From the NCBI GenBank assembly GCA_033980235.1, contig CM067062.1:8888400-8952399 (forward strand): 64,000 nt of DNA, written 5' to 3'. Source of the stretch: Diadema setosum. Its lineage: Eukaryota; Echinodermata; Echinoidea; Diadematoida; Diadematidae. The notes beneath the pieces were generated by a model. That model worked only from the letters and a program-made list of their open reading frames with translations. It did not search any database and was not told the DNA's origin. This document shows, in pieces, positions 37,001-47,870 of this stretch. Position 1 is the stretch's first letter, and the number at the start of each line of letters is the position of its first letter. A program made the translations under genes and the position numbers.

Positions 37001-40000
37001 GACAATTAGTTTTTTGTTGCCTCCATATACATACTATGTATACAATGTAAGCACAGAGTTTCTGTCATTCCCTCCTTGTCCCCATCTCAGATGAAGCTGA
37101 GCCTTTGGAGTCAACACCGATCCCCACCCCGTCTCCAGTGGTGAAGACGACACCCACCCCTGAGCCACCGGCAGAAACGAGAGAGGCCTGGAGTCCGACA
37201 TCAGTCGCTCCTGTGAGTCTCAAAAAAGTTGTTTTGGTAGAGGATGATGACAGAACCAGACTTACGTTACAGGTTGAAATTTATTTTTTAAGTGAACTTA
37301 TCAAATTTAAACTTGGCTTTTCTACAGAAACTCAACACTTGTGTTTATTTTACGACTGGAGCTCAATTCTGATGTCATGTCAAGGATACAGTTATTGTTG
37401 TCATGGATTCTCTGTTCTGCATATATATGGAAATGGTATTCTGTTTTATTCCTTGGGTTTACGAGGATCAGAATATTGCATTCATTGCTGTTTTTAATGG
37501 TTACCCAAATAGCTGTACATGTTTACGACCGTATGTGGTTTCTACAGCATTTGTGGCGCCATGTGAAAGTGCATGAACTGTCAGATGTAGCATTTATTTG
37601 AAGAATCAAAGTCATCAGAATACCCAAATATGTCCAAACTGATTTACTGACTTTAAATGATTGATGACAGACTTCTTGCTAATGCATATGATTTGCATCA
37701 CAAGCACAGTGCAAACTTACGATAACTAGACGTTATGAATCAAAGATTCTTTTTGGAGCCTCCATAGAGTTGCAAATAAGCATTGATGGATGTGTAAACA
37801 AATATATTGAATGTTTTCATTCCACTTGCACAACCAGGATACATTTTCAGGTAGGAATCAACATGCATTGTGATGCCAGTTACTGTCCTCAAATGAAACT
37901 TGGATTGAAAGGCTTGCAATAAAAGATGACTTTCCTAAATGTAGAAATGATATAATTTTCCTATTTAATTGCATTTCTTTTTCTGGCCAATTAGCTCAGC
38001 AATGATATGTTTTGTGTGCTTTTGCAGACCCCAACTCCCATAGAATCCAGACGCAACTCCGTAGAAGAGCCAGTTCCACCGGTGGTCCCACAGAAACCGC
38101 CATCTCCCCTTCCACCAAAGTCCCCTGTCCCTCCCAAGTCCCCCAGCCCCCGTCCCAGCCCGCCGGCATCCCCGCCTCCCAGGAAGTCCCCCTCACCACC
38201 ACCCAAGCCGGAGACCCCTCCCCCTCCCCAGCCTCCCAGCCGTCCAAAGGAGTGTGCACACAAACCCAAAGTACCCATCCCACCCCTGCCAAAGGTCAAG
38301 AAGGAGGTCCGGATCCAGGAACCGGCGAAGGAGGAGCCAAAGGTTCCAGAAAAGAAGGAGAAGAAACCAATTGAGACTGAGAAAAAGGTGAGTGCTAGAA
38401 GTTCCCTTACTGACAACCAGAAGACCTTTACTTCATATGTAACATTTATGTCATGTATTACTTGAGATTGCACAAACCAGGAATAACAATTGTTTAGACC
38501 CTTAAATTCATAATTTTCAGTCATTGAGGAGTGATTTATAATATGTGAAAGGTAACAATTCGTCACAAAGATTCAGTTATATATGTGATTTTGAAGCTCT
38601 GATTAATGAAATGAGCACAGTGCTCTTTTCAGTAGAACATGTAAATATGTTTTTTTTTTTTTACAAATTAAATATGTGTAGGTGTTATAATGATGAACAA
38701 TGCTTTTTGGTGATAAAGCATGGATTTTCATGATAAGAAGTTTCAAGGAGATTATGTTGCAAATTTGCTGCTTTTGTAAGCGGCACTATGTCATTTCGTC
38801 AGCCGCATGTAATCCCATTTGTTTTTCCTTGAAGTTAATGGAAGTTCTGTAATTGATTTCATTGATTTTTCTCATGTCTTGAGCCTCTCCCGCCTAAAGC
38901 AGACTTGTTTGCCATATTCCTACTTAATTGTATTGATTGAATTGACCTTGCTGAAGGGTAATGTCTCTTACGTCACTGTGCCCCATTGGGGGCAGAGAAC
39001 TTATTGGTCCATGTAGCCCTTTAGATAGACATATGTCCACTCTTGTATGTCACTGCAAAACATATGTGTGTTCCATGAAACATGGGAGATGTTGACCCCC
39101 CTGATTGATTGTCTTGGATGAAGGGTGATTATTATGAGGAGGTATTTAACCAGGGACATTTCACCTTGAGAAAGTCATTGTATGAATTTACTATTGTGCA
39201 GTGGTGTACACCTCTGAAATGTTCTCACGACTTGCTGAGGTGCTCTTTTTATTTGCAGATTTTCTGCTGCTTTGATATGGCAGCACCAATTTGTACAAAG
39301 TTACATTTTAGGTCTTAATTGTATGTGTCAGTGGTGAAATTTCATGTCCCATTGTTTGAATATAAGATGTAGCCTGTGAGTGGCATTTAAAGAAATCCAC
39401 AACTTAGGTAATGTGTTTGTCAAGATCCATGTAATCTCAATATTTAGATTAGACAAGATTATCAAACACACTCTCCACCACACTCTCCAATAAATCAGTC
39501 ACAAGTGAAGCAAAGCCTAAAAGTATCAAATCTCAGTAGATTTACAAAAGGTACATTGATGATGACTGAAATTCTGATTCAGATTTAGATTCATTCCATG
39601 CTCTGCATTTAAGAATAAAACAAAACAAAAACATAACAGTAAGAAGTACGTACTGGGGTAGTAATGAGTGATAAGTTATTGTACTGAGTTTCTGAACTAA
39701 CATGTTATTTTGTTCTTTCCCTTCTAACAATGTTGCTCAAAAGCCCCCAGAGGAACCACCGAAACCAACCCCACCAAAGCCTGCTTTAAAGAAGACACCC
39801 TCTCAGCCAGAGGTAGTGGTAGCCCCACCCCTAAAGCCAGAACCTGTCCCAGAACCAGAACCTCAGCCACAAGAAGAGCCAAAGGATGAACCTGAACCAC
39901 AGTAAGAGAGCAAACCAAAAAACAAAACAAAGCAAAGCAAAGCAAAAAAAAAAAGAATAAATAAAACAAAACAAAACAAAACAAAACAGGCAAAAAGAAT

Positions 40001-43000
40001 AAACCAACAATGAGTTGTTTTCGTTAGTATTGCAAATGTTTTTGGTTGTGTTTTGTTTAGTTTTGTAGATTGTATCCCAAATTTTGCTGATGTGTGTAAG
40101 TGTTACATGTTAACCTGTTGAGGACGAGTCCAGAGTATACTCGGGCAAGTGTCTATGGGAAATGCATGTTGTAGCAAAATCAGCCCATCGTCTGTGGGTT
40201 AAGCAAGTAATCCATGACAAACACATGTCAGAGATATAGATGTATCAGTTGAATCATAGGGTTCTTGCAACTGATTGACAAATTGCCCTACATCGACGTA
40301 AATAAGCACTGAATTGATCAGTGTTTTAGTAGTAGCCATGATAAATAATCATGGGCGTACATACTCGAGCAGGATTCGAACCTACGACTTCCTGATAACC
40401 GGACAGGCGTCATCTCCACTAGACCACCGAGCTTTCGCCCGACAGCAAGTGTTGGTTCTAATCCTTTATAGCATGCAGCGGGTACTGCTTTGCTTTTCAA
40501 ATTCATGAAATTCTTCCGTCGAGATGTTTTCATTGCAACTGATTGACAAATTGCCCTACATCGACGTAAATAAGCACTGAATTGATCACTGTTTTAGGGT
40601 TCTTGTAGTCTTTTCTCTGACACATTTATTGTGATAGTAGCTTTGGAATTAAAAATGTGTGACTACCTCTTAAGCCGTCTTCTCTGTAGCATCGTCTCCT
40701 ATGACGCTTTCTGATGCTTATATTTAATAACTGCTTCAATCTGCTCATAATAGATCATGGTATTACTCAGTGACGTGAAAACTTTGTTACAAATTACACT
40801 CTTTTTAGAGTTATCTGTACAGCCATTAACTGTCTTTGACTCATCCATCTTGTTTTGACACCATCTGCTACAGCCATCATTGGAGAAACTAACCATCACT
40901 TTTAATTTTGTTCTTCTGATACAGGGACAGTTACTAGTTGACAGTTACAAAGCCAGATTGTCATTATCCATGTCAGCCTGATAAAGGGCCATGCATGCAT
41001 TTCTTGTATATTAAAAAACAAACAAACAAAAAACACGCACCAATTTCCATGAAGTGGCATGATGCGCATGTCCATACAGTGCATGTGGGAACAATATAGT
41101 GAACTCTGATTTCTAATATGATTGATAATATATTGCTTTTTACCCCTCACTTTAATAGACCTCCAAAGGAAGAGGAGAAGGAGGAGCCACCAGTGGAGGA
41201 GAAGAAAAAACTCGGCCCCCCGCCAAAGGTCAAAGTTGACGTCTTTAGCATGGATCCACAGGTAGGGGAAATTTCTTTTTCTCTGCGATGTTTCGCTTTT
41301 AGTATTCTTATTCCTCAGCAAGTTAAAAGTGTAGTCTTCTGAGAAAGGTTCCAGTTCTTTTGATGTTTCAACCAATTATGTGCATCACATATATGCAGAC
41401 ATGCATGCAGGCAAAAGTCTAGTAGCGTTGTTTCGAACTCTTGACATGTAAGTATTCAGAAAATGACTAGTGCTGTATGCTGCTTCTGAGTTTAGTATTT
41501 GAAATAATTTTACTACAGTTTTCAAAATGTTTGATTTGAAAGGCATTTAACTTTACATTTTGTTGCGCATCACAGCCCACCAAGAGTCCACATTGTGTTT
41601 TCCTGAAATCTTTTGAACTAGTCACTGCATCACAACACGAATTGTTCTTTGCTAGTCTGATCATATGCACATTTACTGCAAACAGCACTGCTTGTTTGGC
41701 TGCTGATTACTGCAGCATGGAACAGCCCTTACTTCTGCATCTGCTTACCTTTTGTGCTCAGCTACTATATGGTTGCTACAAATGTGCCTGTCACTCCCTA
41801 TATGTAATGAAGGCTTTGATGCTCTCAGAAATTGTCTAAATCCTTGCATTACCCGCATGAAGCTATAGAAGCAAATATCTTTCAGTCTATTTGAAATGAT
41901 GTAGGAAACAATAAAAACAACCCCTCAAATTGACGGGAATCTGCATTTAATAGCACGTATTAAAACATTTTGTCAAGAAAATTCTATTGGCTGTCTCAGA
42001 AATGTTGCATAAAATGCAGGGCTGTGCTCTGACATATTTTTTTTCCTCAATTTATAGGATGAAAACGAAGAGGTATGATTTTTTTTTTTTTTTGCATATT
42101 GTTGGTTGGATTTTTAGTGCAAAATGTGACTTCTTTCTCTTCTCAACACAAAGTTTTGCAGTGCATGATACAGGATACAGCATGATATCAGGAATCTGGT
42201 ATACCTTTATAAGCTTTTGCTTGGCATGAATGATATATTTCACTTTTATCACTGATTTTTCTTTTGTATTGTGTGTATGCATGTGTATGTGTGGGTATTA
42301 TGATATGTAAATGAATCACAAGTTTTTTGAATATGTAAATGTTGATTCATGCATCCTACATGATGATGTTGTTTCTTTACTCTGCAATTTGACATCAACT
42401 TTGTTTCTTTCTATGAAGAAATTTCCCTCTGCAAGTGATATTAGATCTGCCAGAATTTGCCATTCTCAAGTAGTGTCTATAGTGCCTTTCTGTTGACAAG
42501 TTGCCTTCCAATAACATGCATGCCTGTTATGCAAAACTTTGATTTGTTACATGATTTTATCCCTATTGAAGCACTGTTCTGCCAGTGCGTGACACCGTAC
42601 GCGTTGTCTTGTAGCATCCTAAACTGGTTTTAGTCTTTGAGGTGTGAAAAGTCTCTTTCCTTGTTCAAGATAGCGACACTTCCATATATACAGTATGCAT
42701 GTACAAAGTTTCAGTTCAAAGCTATTTTCCCAGCATTCAAGGTATTTTGCTCAACAACATTGAAATATAGTTTAGAGATGAATTGTTTAATTCCCGATCT
42801 TCAAAGAAAATTATGAAATGCTTCTTTTTGTGCATCATTTTTGTGACTTTGCGACATTTTATTATGTAACCAATGTCAAAATCATACAGATTGTAGATGT
42901 GGATGTGGATATCAATGCTCTGAATGACAAGATTTATTTGACACAGATATGTTTAATATTTTGTGTTGAAATCATGTCAGCAAAATGATTAAACTATTGA

Positions 43001-46000
43001 TACTTGATCTTTATTTGAAAAAAAAAATTACAATTTATTGTACTTTCATGAAAGATTTAAACATATATCAACCAACTGCCACATTTGAAAAGATAGCATG
43101 CATGCTCCTGATCATGATAACCCGATTTTAGTTCAGTTCCTCTTTATAACCATCTGTAGCGAGAGTCTCAGTTTTATAATTAACTGCATGAACTGCATGA
43201 TTAACTGCATGAATCCTTTTTCCTAGATGCTAATGTTTGTCTTTTGCTTCATATCTTCTCTACCTACTGCCTTACTCTGCTCTTTGGATGTGCATATCTT
43301 ATTTTTGTTCCTTACCCTGATGACTACGCAGACTATGAGAGTACGTATTCTGTTCCCTTCTCTCTTCACATTGACACGATATTAACATCATCCATCTGTT
43401 ATTAACAAGATCACTCTCCATCTTTGTCTAACATTCAGAGCATAAACATTGAGTTTGAGTGTGATATGTTACTAGGAATGCACATTACCGGTCCTATAAA
43501 TGGAGTTTTGAAGACTTTCCATTTGGGCGCTGGGTATATTTCGCGTGGGATGTAAAGTTAAAAAGTGTGACCTGTTGTGTCTGCAAATATACAATGTTGG
43601 TGCTTGCAAAACCCGACCCTGTTTGTATTGAGCTTATTCCGGGAATCTTCACTAAAATTTTTAGAATTACCACCCCAACCCATCATCAATTGTCATTTTC
43701 CACGGTCATTGATTGTATTAACAGTTTGTTCATCACCAGCAATCCCCTCCCCTTTTGATTATTGTGGATAATACCATGTACATAAAGCAAATAATGAATA
43801 CAGTCACCATCGTTTCATCTGTCATGTAGTGCACTGGCATTGTGGAGCACTGTGGTTATGAATACGTCATTCATATGCTTATATGTTTCTCAAGTGTTTG
43901 TGATATTACGCATTTCCCATCAATGGTGGAGGATAACTCTGACACTAAACAGTGTTCATTTTAAAGATGATGGTAAACTATGTTTAAAGGCACATAATGC
44001 AATATTACCAAAAAATAAAAAATAAAAGAAGGGATGATCAGAGAATGAAATTACATGTACATTGCACCAACTTCACTGGTAGAATAATTGAATGCACAGG
44101 ACTCTGAGAACCATGTGTGTTACGAGGGTCTCCTGCTGTTAGATTGCATATTTCACTTACTGTGACGTTGTTAGAATACTCACACAGGGAAAGAGGCATC
44201 AAATTAAAGATTAATGAAACCTTTTACTGATACTTGTATTACAGTGTGTGAGATAATTATCAAGATATGGGGGGGTGATTCAATTGTAGCCAATGATTCA
44301 TCATCAAAGATCAAGTAAGACATGTCCACATATATTTCCTACTTACATATGTCAGGGATTCAACTTTTGGATTTTAGTCTATGGGGGCGTACTTCCAGAA
44401 GGTGAAGATAGAATTCCCTCTATTTTTCAAGTATTTCATCAGTATATCAAAACACAAAATACTACTCATGAAAAGATACTGAGAAGATTGTGCTGGTCAC
44501 AAACTTACTGGGTTTGTGGTAAAGGTACACTGTACATGTAAGCTATTGAATGAGATCGATTTGCCTGGAAGTCAGTATACCCTTACTTCACTTTATTGTA
44601 TTATACAGCTTTTGTACATCTGTCCAATGAAAGTCATTTTTAATCATAAAGATGATGGGAATATGGTATGTGCGTGATGGAAAGTAACTAGAGATGTCTC
44701 TGGGTTTCCATTTCTGTCTGTAGTTCTAAATCTTCACCTTCAATACCATTTTCATTTACATACACCCTGTAGGTGATATTCCATTTTTATCACACGGCTC
44801 AACTCATTTTTAGCTTTCTCCCTTTGACCTTTGACACGCCAGGAGCTGCTTGACATCCAGATGAAGCTAAAGAGGCGTGGCCGTGGCAGCCTGTCGGACG
44901 ATGAAGATGACGAACCTCCGCCCGCATCCCTCGCCAGTTTGGTGGAACCAACAAATCGAGTAAGTCATCCAAATCCATCCTTAGCTACCTTCCAGAGGAA
45001 TGAGAATACAGTGTCCAAGGCCTATCTTTGTCTGGAATTACTTGCAATGTAAAGTCATTTAATCATTCTCATTGCACTTGCAGCAATGTCATGTTGGGCA
45101 CCCCATTCACAGGTTGCCAGATGCACTGTTTATTTGAGAGGATAATAATAAGAATCAAGTTATTGGAAATAAGGTAAAAATCAATACTACACTGTAGATG
45201 ACCAACAGATTTCACACACAAAGGGACATATGAATCTCTATTTATTGTGACACACTTTTGATTAAGGGTACATGTACATGTATATTGTATAGATAAAAGA
45301 CTAATGATTAATTACTGAAGTCATGTGGTATTATGCTCTGGTTAACTGGAGCAGAGTATTAACCAATATTAGCCAATATTAACCAATATTCACCAGTATT
45401 AACTTGTTTTATACGTTTAGATTGTTTATATGTAACCAACTATACAACCTAAAGACAATAAGTATTATCCAGGATGGGTCTTAACTTTTCTGTGCCAGGC
45501 ACTTAAGACCATGTGTACAGTGCTACTGGGTTTTCTGTGCAAATTGCCACTTAAAGCACATAGAGGGTTAAGCAAGATGTTTTCCCCGTGTCATTTCCAC
45601 CACAGATGCTGAAGCAGAGTGAGTGGCTACGTGGGCGCATCGCCCTCTCGAGGCGAGCCGCCCGCTTCGAGCTCCCCATGGATGTAGGGGAGCTGGCGGA
45701 GATGACTCCCGTAGAGTACCTCTCCAAGTACTGTATCATCAGCCACCGCAGGAGGGCGCTATACAAAAAGGCCTTCAGCAGAGCCGACAAGGACAATGAC
45801 GGGAAGATCAACCGAAAGGTTAGCAGCAGGAATGAATTCTTTTGTAGAGACACGTCTCATGGAATCTATATGATTCTCCTACTGTGTATATATTCAGGAA
45901 TTTGTTTTTCTTTCTTTTTTTATTATTGCAGTCATGTTTCAAATGGAAAGTATCACTGACTGCAGCTGCAGCTGGGAAGTGAAATGTTGAAACTGAATTA

Positions 46001-47870
46001 AACAAATTTGTGCAAACATTGACACTTTTGGACATTTAGACCATGTGATAATACAAGGGCCATCATGATTTAGAGTTCAAGAAGTTTGGTAGGTAACACT
46101 CGAGTTGATGCCCCTCTGTCTTTGAGCTGTACTAGGTATTCCAACATATCTTCATTTTCTTTGAGCTTAAGATTTGTCAGCCTTGTCCAGTAGCAGTTCA
46201 TGTAAGATTGAAACTTTCATCTTCTTTTTGTTTTGTTCTTAATAGATTCTATTTTCTGAGTTGTAGGGCATGTGTTATATGTGAAATCTTCTTGAATGGT
46301 TGTGCTATGTGTTGAATAAGGAGAAAAAAAGTGATGGAAAAGATGAAACTCACTTGCTGGACCAAAGACCATGAATTGCCAGAAATGTGAAAAGCGCTTC
46401 TGGCAATTTAAGGGCTTTGGTCCACTTATTATAGTGAGTGCCATATCAATCATTATCAACACAAACATACACCATTGCCACTGGTACTTTGCAGGAGTTG
46501 GAGACAGCTGTACTTGATGCCCTAGTGGACACCATCCAGGCAGACAAGGTGAACCTGGTCCTGAAGTTCCTTGGGGCGGAGCAACACTCCGTCTACACCT
46601 CCCGCTTCTTTGCCGCATTCTGTGCTCTGCTGGAGAGGCTGTACTACAAGGAGTTTGCGTAAGACTCTCATTATATTCCAAGCTTCTTTAATAATAATAA
46701 TGATAATAATTGACAGTGCTTGTATAGTGCATAACACAAAGTGATAATGTCCCTATATGCTAAAAAAAAAAACAAGATTTACAAAAACATACAATTCCAA
46801 TTACAGTGATGGTACCGAGTTTCATGTTTAATACTCTCCCAAATTGCCTTGATATCTTTTCCGGATGGTGCCACGTCATGTCTCTGCTGCCATGACATAC
46901 AATGTATCCCTGATAAGATGCAACTTGTTTTCTCAATTTTTGTATGTACGCCAAATATTTAAGCGAGTCTAAATTTTCACGAATCGTCACTTTGCGAGTG
47001 GATAAATTCGCGATCGTGAAGTGTAGTAATGAATGGAGAGATGTATATGTGCACATCACATTCATATTGGGATGAGCGTCAAAATTATCATGCGTCTTTA
47101 AATTCACGAACAGCACCTGACTCATGAAATTCACAAAAATAAAAACCTAGCAAAATATTTGGTGTATACAGTAATTGTGTATTGATGGAGATGGAATTGC
47201 AGAGTATGATGTAGCATCAATCAGTCAAATGAACATATATGTATTTTTACACACTGCATCCTATACACGTGTGCATACATGCAGACACAGACACACATAA
47301 TGGGCTGTTTATCTATTTCAAATTAGGATCAGCTGATGCAAAGATTAAAAGGTAAAGTATAAACTGGTTCTTCTGGTACCAGAGAAACTCACTCCAGTGT
47401 GAATTTGATCCCACTGATCACATCAAGAGGAAAAATAACCTAGGACTGTGGCTTGTATCTTCTTTGAGTTGTTTTCAAATTATTGTGTCTTGGAATCAGT
47501 CAATCATTTCTTCTTATAGTACCTGCATTTGCTTAATCTTAACTGTTCAGAGTTGTCATTTTGTGTCTTGTTTGTCCATTTCTACTAAAAACTCTGATAC
47601 ATTTTGAATGTGGATAATCACTTTGCAGTTTCTCTCAATGTACACATTAATTCAATGGAGTATTATCATGTCATCATGGAGTGGAATTGAGCCTTGTTTT
47701 CATATGGTCTCCTTGTTATCTTTTCATTCTGTAGCAAGGAGGACTCCAGTGAGAGGAAGGAGGAGAAGGAGAAGGAGATCCTTGAGGAAGCCGACTTCAC
47801 TGGACTCGACTGGAAGCTCCAAGGCCAGTACGTCAACCCCGACCTCAAGGAACTCCTCTACAAACTATGA
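27476..47870 (+). CDS. Host gene: proline-rich protein with a C-terminal EF-hand, 13 coding exons
   Basis: Exons: 27476-28099, 30905-30940, 35351-35570, 37091-37212, 38028-38387, 39744-39901, 41159-41261, 42058-42072, 43332-43340, 44843-44959, 45606-45818, 46495-46658, 47735-47870. All introns are GT-AG and all junctions keep one frame: 2277 nt, 758 residues. Residues 1-208 are basic and Ser/Arg-rich with RPHSA, RPRSA, RPKSA, RPSSA and RPKTA motifs. Residues 275-293 are acidic. Residues 294-541 are Pro/Lys/Glu-rich. Residues 589-758 form a more regular, largely helical region with a canonical EF-hand loop (DKDNDGKINRKE, 649-660) that should bind calcium. The start ATG sits in ACCATG. There is no signal peptide or membrane segment, so it is probably cytoplasmic. 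I do not recognise a named family. Confidence 0.8.
28100..29885 (+). other. Intron 1, first part: no further feature seen
   Basis: AT-rich. The frame reading on from exon 1 to 28228 is intron read-through past the donor. Confidence 0.4.
29891..30279. repeat. Large foldback element in intron 1
   Basis: Two ~190-bp halves are inverted copies meeting at a perfect AAAGTGTGGG|TCCCACACTTT centre (about 30077-30097). The right end is ATTGTACAG-type followed by TTAA (near 30276). The left end is more diverged. A half-copy is at 15836-16025. Confidence 0.6.
30645..30670. repeat. (GAT)n microsatellite
   Basis: Eight or so GAT units in intron 1. Confidence 0.9.
30905..30940 (+). CDS. Coding exon 2 of the EF-hand gene
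   Basis: 36 nt, 12 residues (RRELSQLPRHNN), between GTTTCAG and GTAAGT. Phase 0 on both sides. Confidence 0.7.
31147..31690. mobile_element. TTAA-flanked MITE with ~200-bp inverted arms (intron 2)
   Basis: It is flanked by TTAA (31143-31146 and 31691-31694). The ends are AGGGAAAATAAACCCC and the inverse of AGGGAAGATAAACCCC. Inversion matching continues for about 200 bp with few differences, apart from a short gap near 31255-31270. The TTAA target suggests a piggyBac-like MITE. The reverse open frames inside are arm sequence, not genes. Confidence 0.75.
32205..32275. repeat. Two-copy ~32-bp tandem repeat
   Basis: TGCAGATGCGCGAGAAG followed by GATCGAGAACT occurs twice, with one C/T change. 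Confidence 0.7.
32285..33325. repeat. ~200-bp satellite array (intron 2)
   Basis: Five units are marked by ACTGGCAGAACGTTCG-type words at 32370, 32568, 32766, 32977 and 33177, spaced 198, 198, 211 and 200 bp. Each unit has TTTTATTCCGAAATT, AACAAAACTGATTTCG, GATTAACGAACCTTCAGAAT and GGAGTAACGAACC. The words resemble the TTATTCCGAAGG units of the MULE-like MITEs, so the array may be an amplified relative. Confidence 0.75.
34334..34361. repeat. CCAGGGAGGT mini-hairpin
   Basis: ACCAGGGAGGT, GG, ACCTCCCTGGT: a perfect 11-bp inverted repeat with a 2-nt spacer, sharing AGGGAGGTGG with the segment at 17571-17660. Confidence 0.55.
35351..35570 (+). CDS. Coding exon 3 of the EF-hand gene
   Basis: 220 nt between CTACTGCAG and GTAAGA, residues 221-293 plus one base. 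It holds IRRGHIAYYTNF and a nine-Glu run. Confidence 0.8.
37091..37212 (+). CDS. Coding exon 4 of the EF-hand gene
   Basis: 122 nt between CATCTCAG and GTGAGT, completing Asp294 and running to 334. Thr/Pro-rich. A second GT at 37273 would lengthen it by exactly 60 nt in frame. Confidence 0.78.
38028..38387 (+). CDS. Coding exon 5 of the EF-hand gene
   Basis: 360 nt between TTTTGCAG and GTGAGT, residues 335-454. About a third proline, with repeated PPKSP/PSPPP stretches, then Lys/Glu-rich. The Gly-rich reverse frames are its shadow. Confidence 0.85.
39744..39901 (+). CDS. Coding exon 6 of the EF-hand gene
   Basis: 158 nt. The acceptor is CTCAAAAG after a CTAAC branch-like site; the next AG (39751) would break the frame. 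The donor is CACA|GTAAGA; without splicing the frame would hit TAA at once. Pro/Glu-rich. Confidence 0.7.
39908..39990. repeat. (CAAAA)n A-rich tract
   Basis: CAAAG/CAAAA repeats just after the exon 6 donor. Confidence 0.8.
40265..40597 (-). mobile_element. tRNA-derived SINE between 65-bp direct repeats (intron 6)
   Basis: The insert at 40330-40532 contains, on the - strand, an A-box-like TGGTCTAGTGGA (40415-40426) and a perfect B box GGTTCGAATCC (40372-40382), as in pol III promoters. Anticodon-stem pairing is poor, so it is not a functional tRNA. The insert is bracketed by 40265-40329 and 40533-40597, identical except one base. This is far longer than usual SINE target duplications. Confidence 0.7.
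41159..41261 (+). CDS. Coding exon 7 of the EF-hand gene
   Basis: 103 nt between TTTAATAG and GTAGGG. Pro/Glu/Lys-rich, then KVKVDVFSMDPQ (ending at 541). Confidence 0.75.
42058..42072 (+). CDS. Microexon 8 of the EF-hand gene (15 nt)
   Basis: Encodes DENEE between TTTATAG and GTATGA, phase 0. Supported by splice sites and frame only. Confidence 0.45.
43332..43340 (+). CDS. Possible microexon 9 of the EF-hand gene (9 nt)
   Basis: Encodes TMR between CTACGCAG and GTACGT, with a pyrimidine-rich run upstream. Skipping it also keeps frame, so it may be alternative or not real. Confidence 0.3.
44843..44959 (+). CDS. Coding exon 10 of the EF-hand gene
   Basis: 117 nt between ACGCCAG and GTAAGT. 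Encodes ELLDIQMKLKRRGRG and then an acidic SDDEDDE stretch. Confidence 0.8.
45356..45404. repeat. Short TTAACCAATA tandem repeat
   Basis: Four imperfect ~11-bp copies in intron 10. Confidence 0.7.
45606..45818 (+). CDS. Coding exon 11 of the EF-hand gene
   Basis: 213 nt between CCACAG and GTTAGC, residues 589-659. Includes the first 11 positions of the EF-hand loop; the intron falls just before the position-12 glutamate. Confidence 0.85.
46495..46658 (+). CDS. Coding exon 12 of the EF-hand gene
   Basis: 164 nt between TTTGCAG and GTAAGA. Begins with the EF-loop glutamate and continues as predicted helices (ALLERLYYKEF). No second canonical calcium loop. Confidence 0.85.
46920..47165. repeat. 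Dispersed repeat fragment in intron 12
   Basis: CGCCAAATATTT near the left and CAAAATATTTGGTGTATACAG at the right suggest a TIR element with CCAAATATTT ends. Boundaries are approximate. Confidence 0.4.
47735..47870 (+). CDS. Coding exon 13 (last) of the EF-hand gene
   Basis: 136 nt after CTGTAG, ending in TGA at 47868-47870. Lys/Glu-rich helix, then FTGLDWKLQGQYVNPDLKEL and the C-terminus. Confidence 0.85.

Noticed and set aside
37991..38566. Gly-rich reverse-strand frame of 191 residues
   Set aside because: It is the antisense shadow of proline-rich exon 5, which has good splice sites and consistent phase.
40370..40440. Functional tRNA gene
   Set aside because: The B box is perfect, but the anticodon stem is mispaired and there is no proper anticodon loop; it lies in a SINE-like insert.
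46438..46494. Independent start Met of exon 12 as a separate small gene
   Set aside because: The acceptor TTTGCAG at 46494 and completion of the EF-hand loop by its first codon show it is an internal exon.
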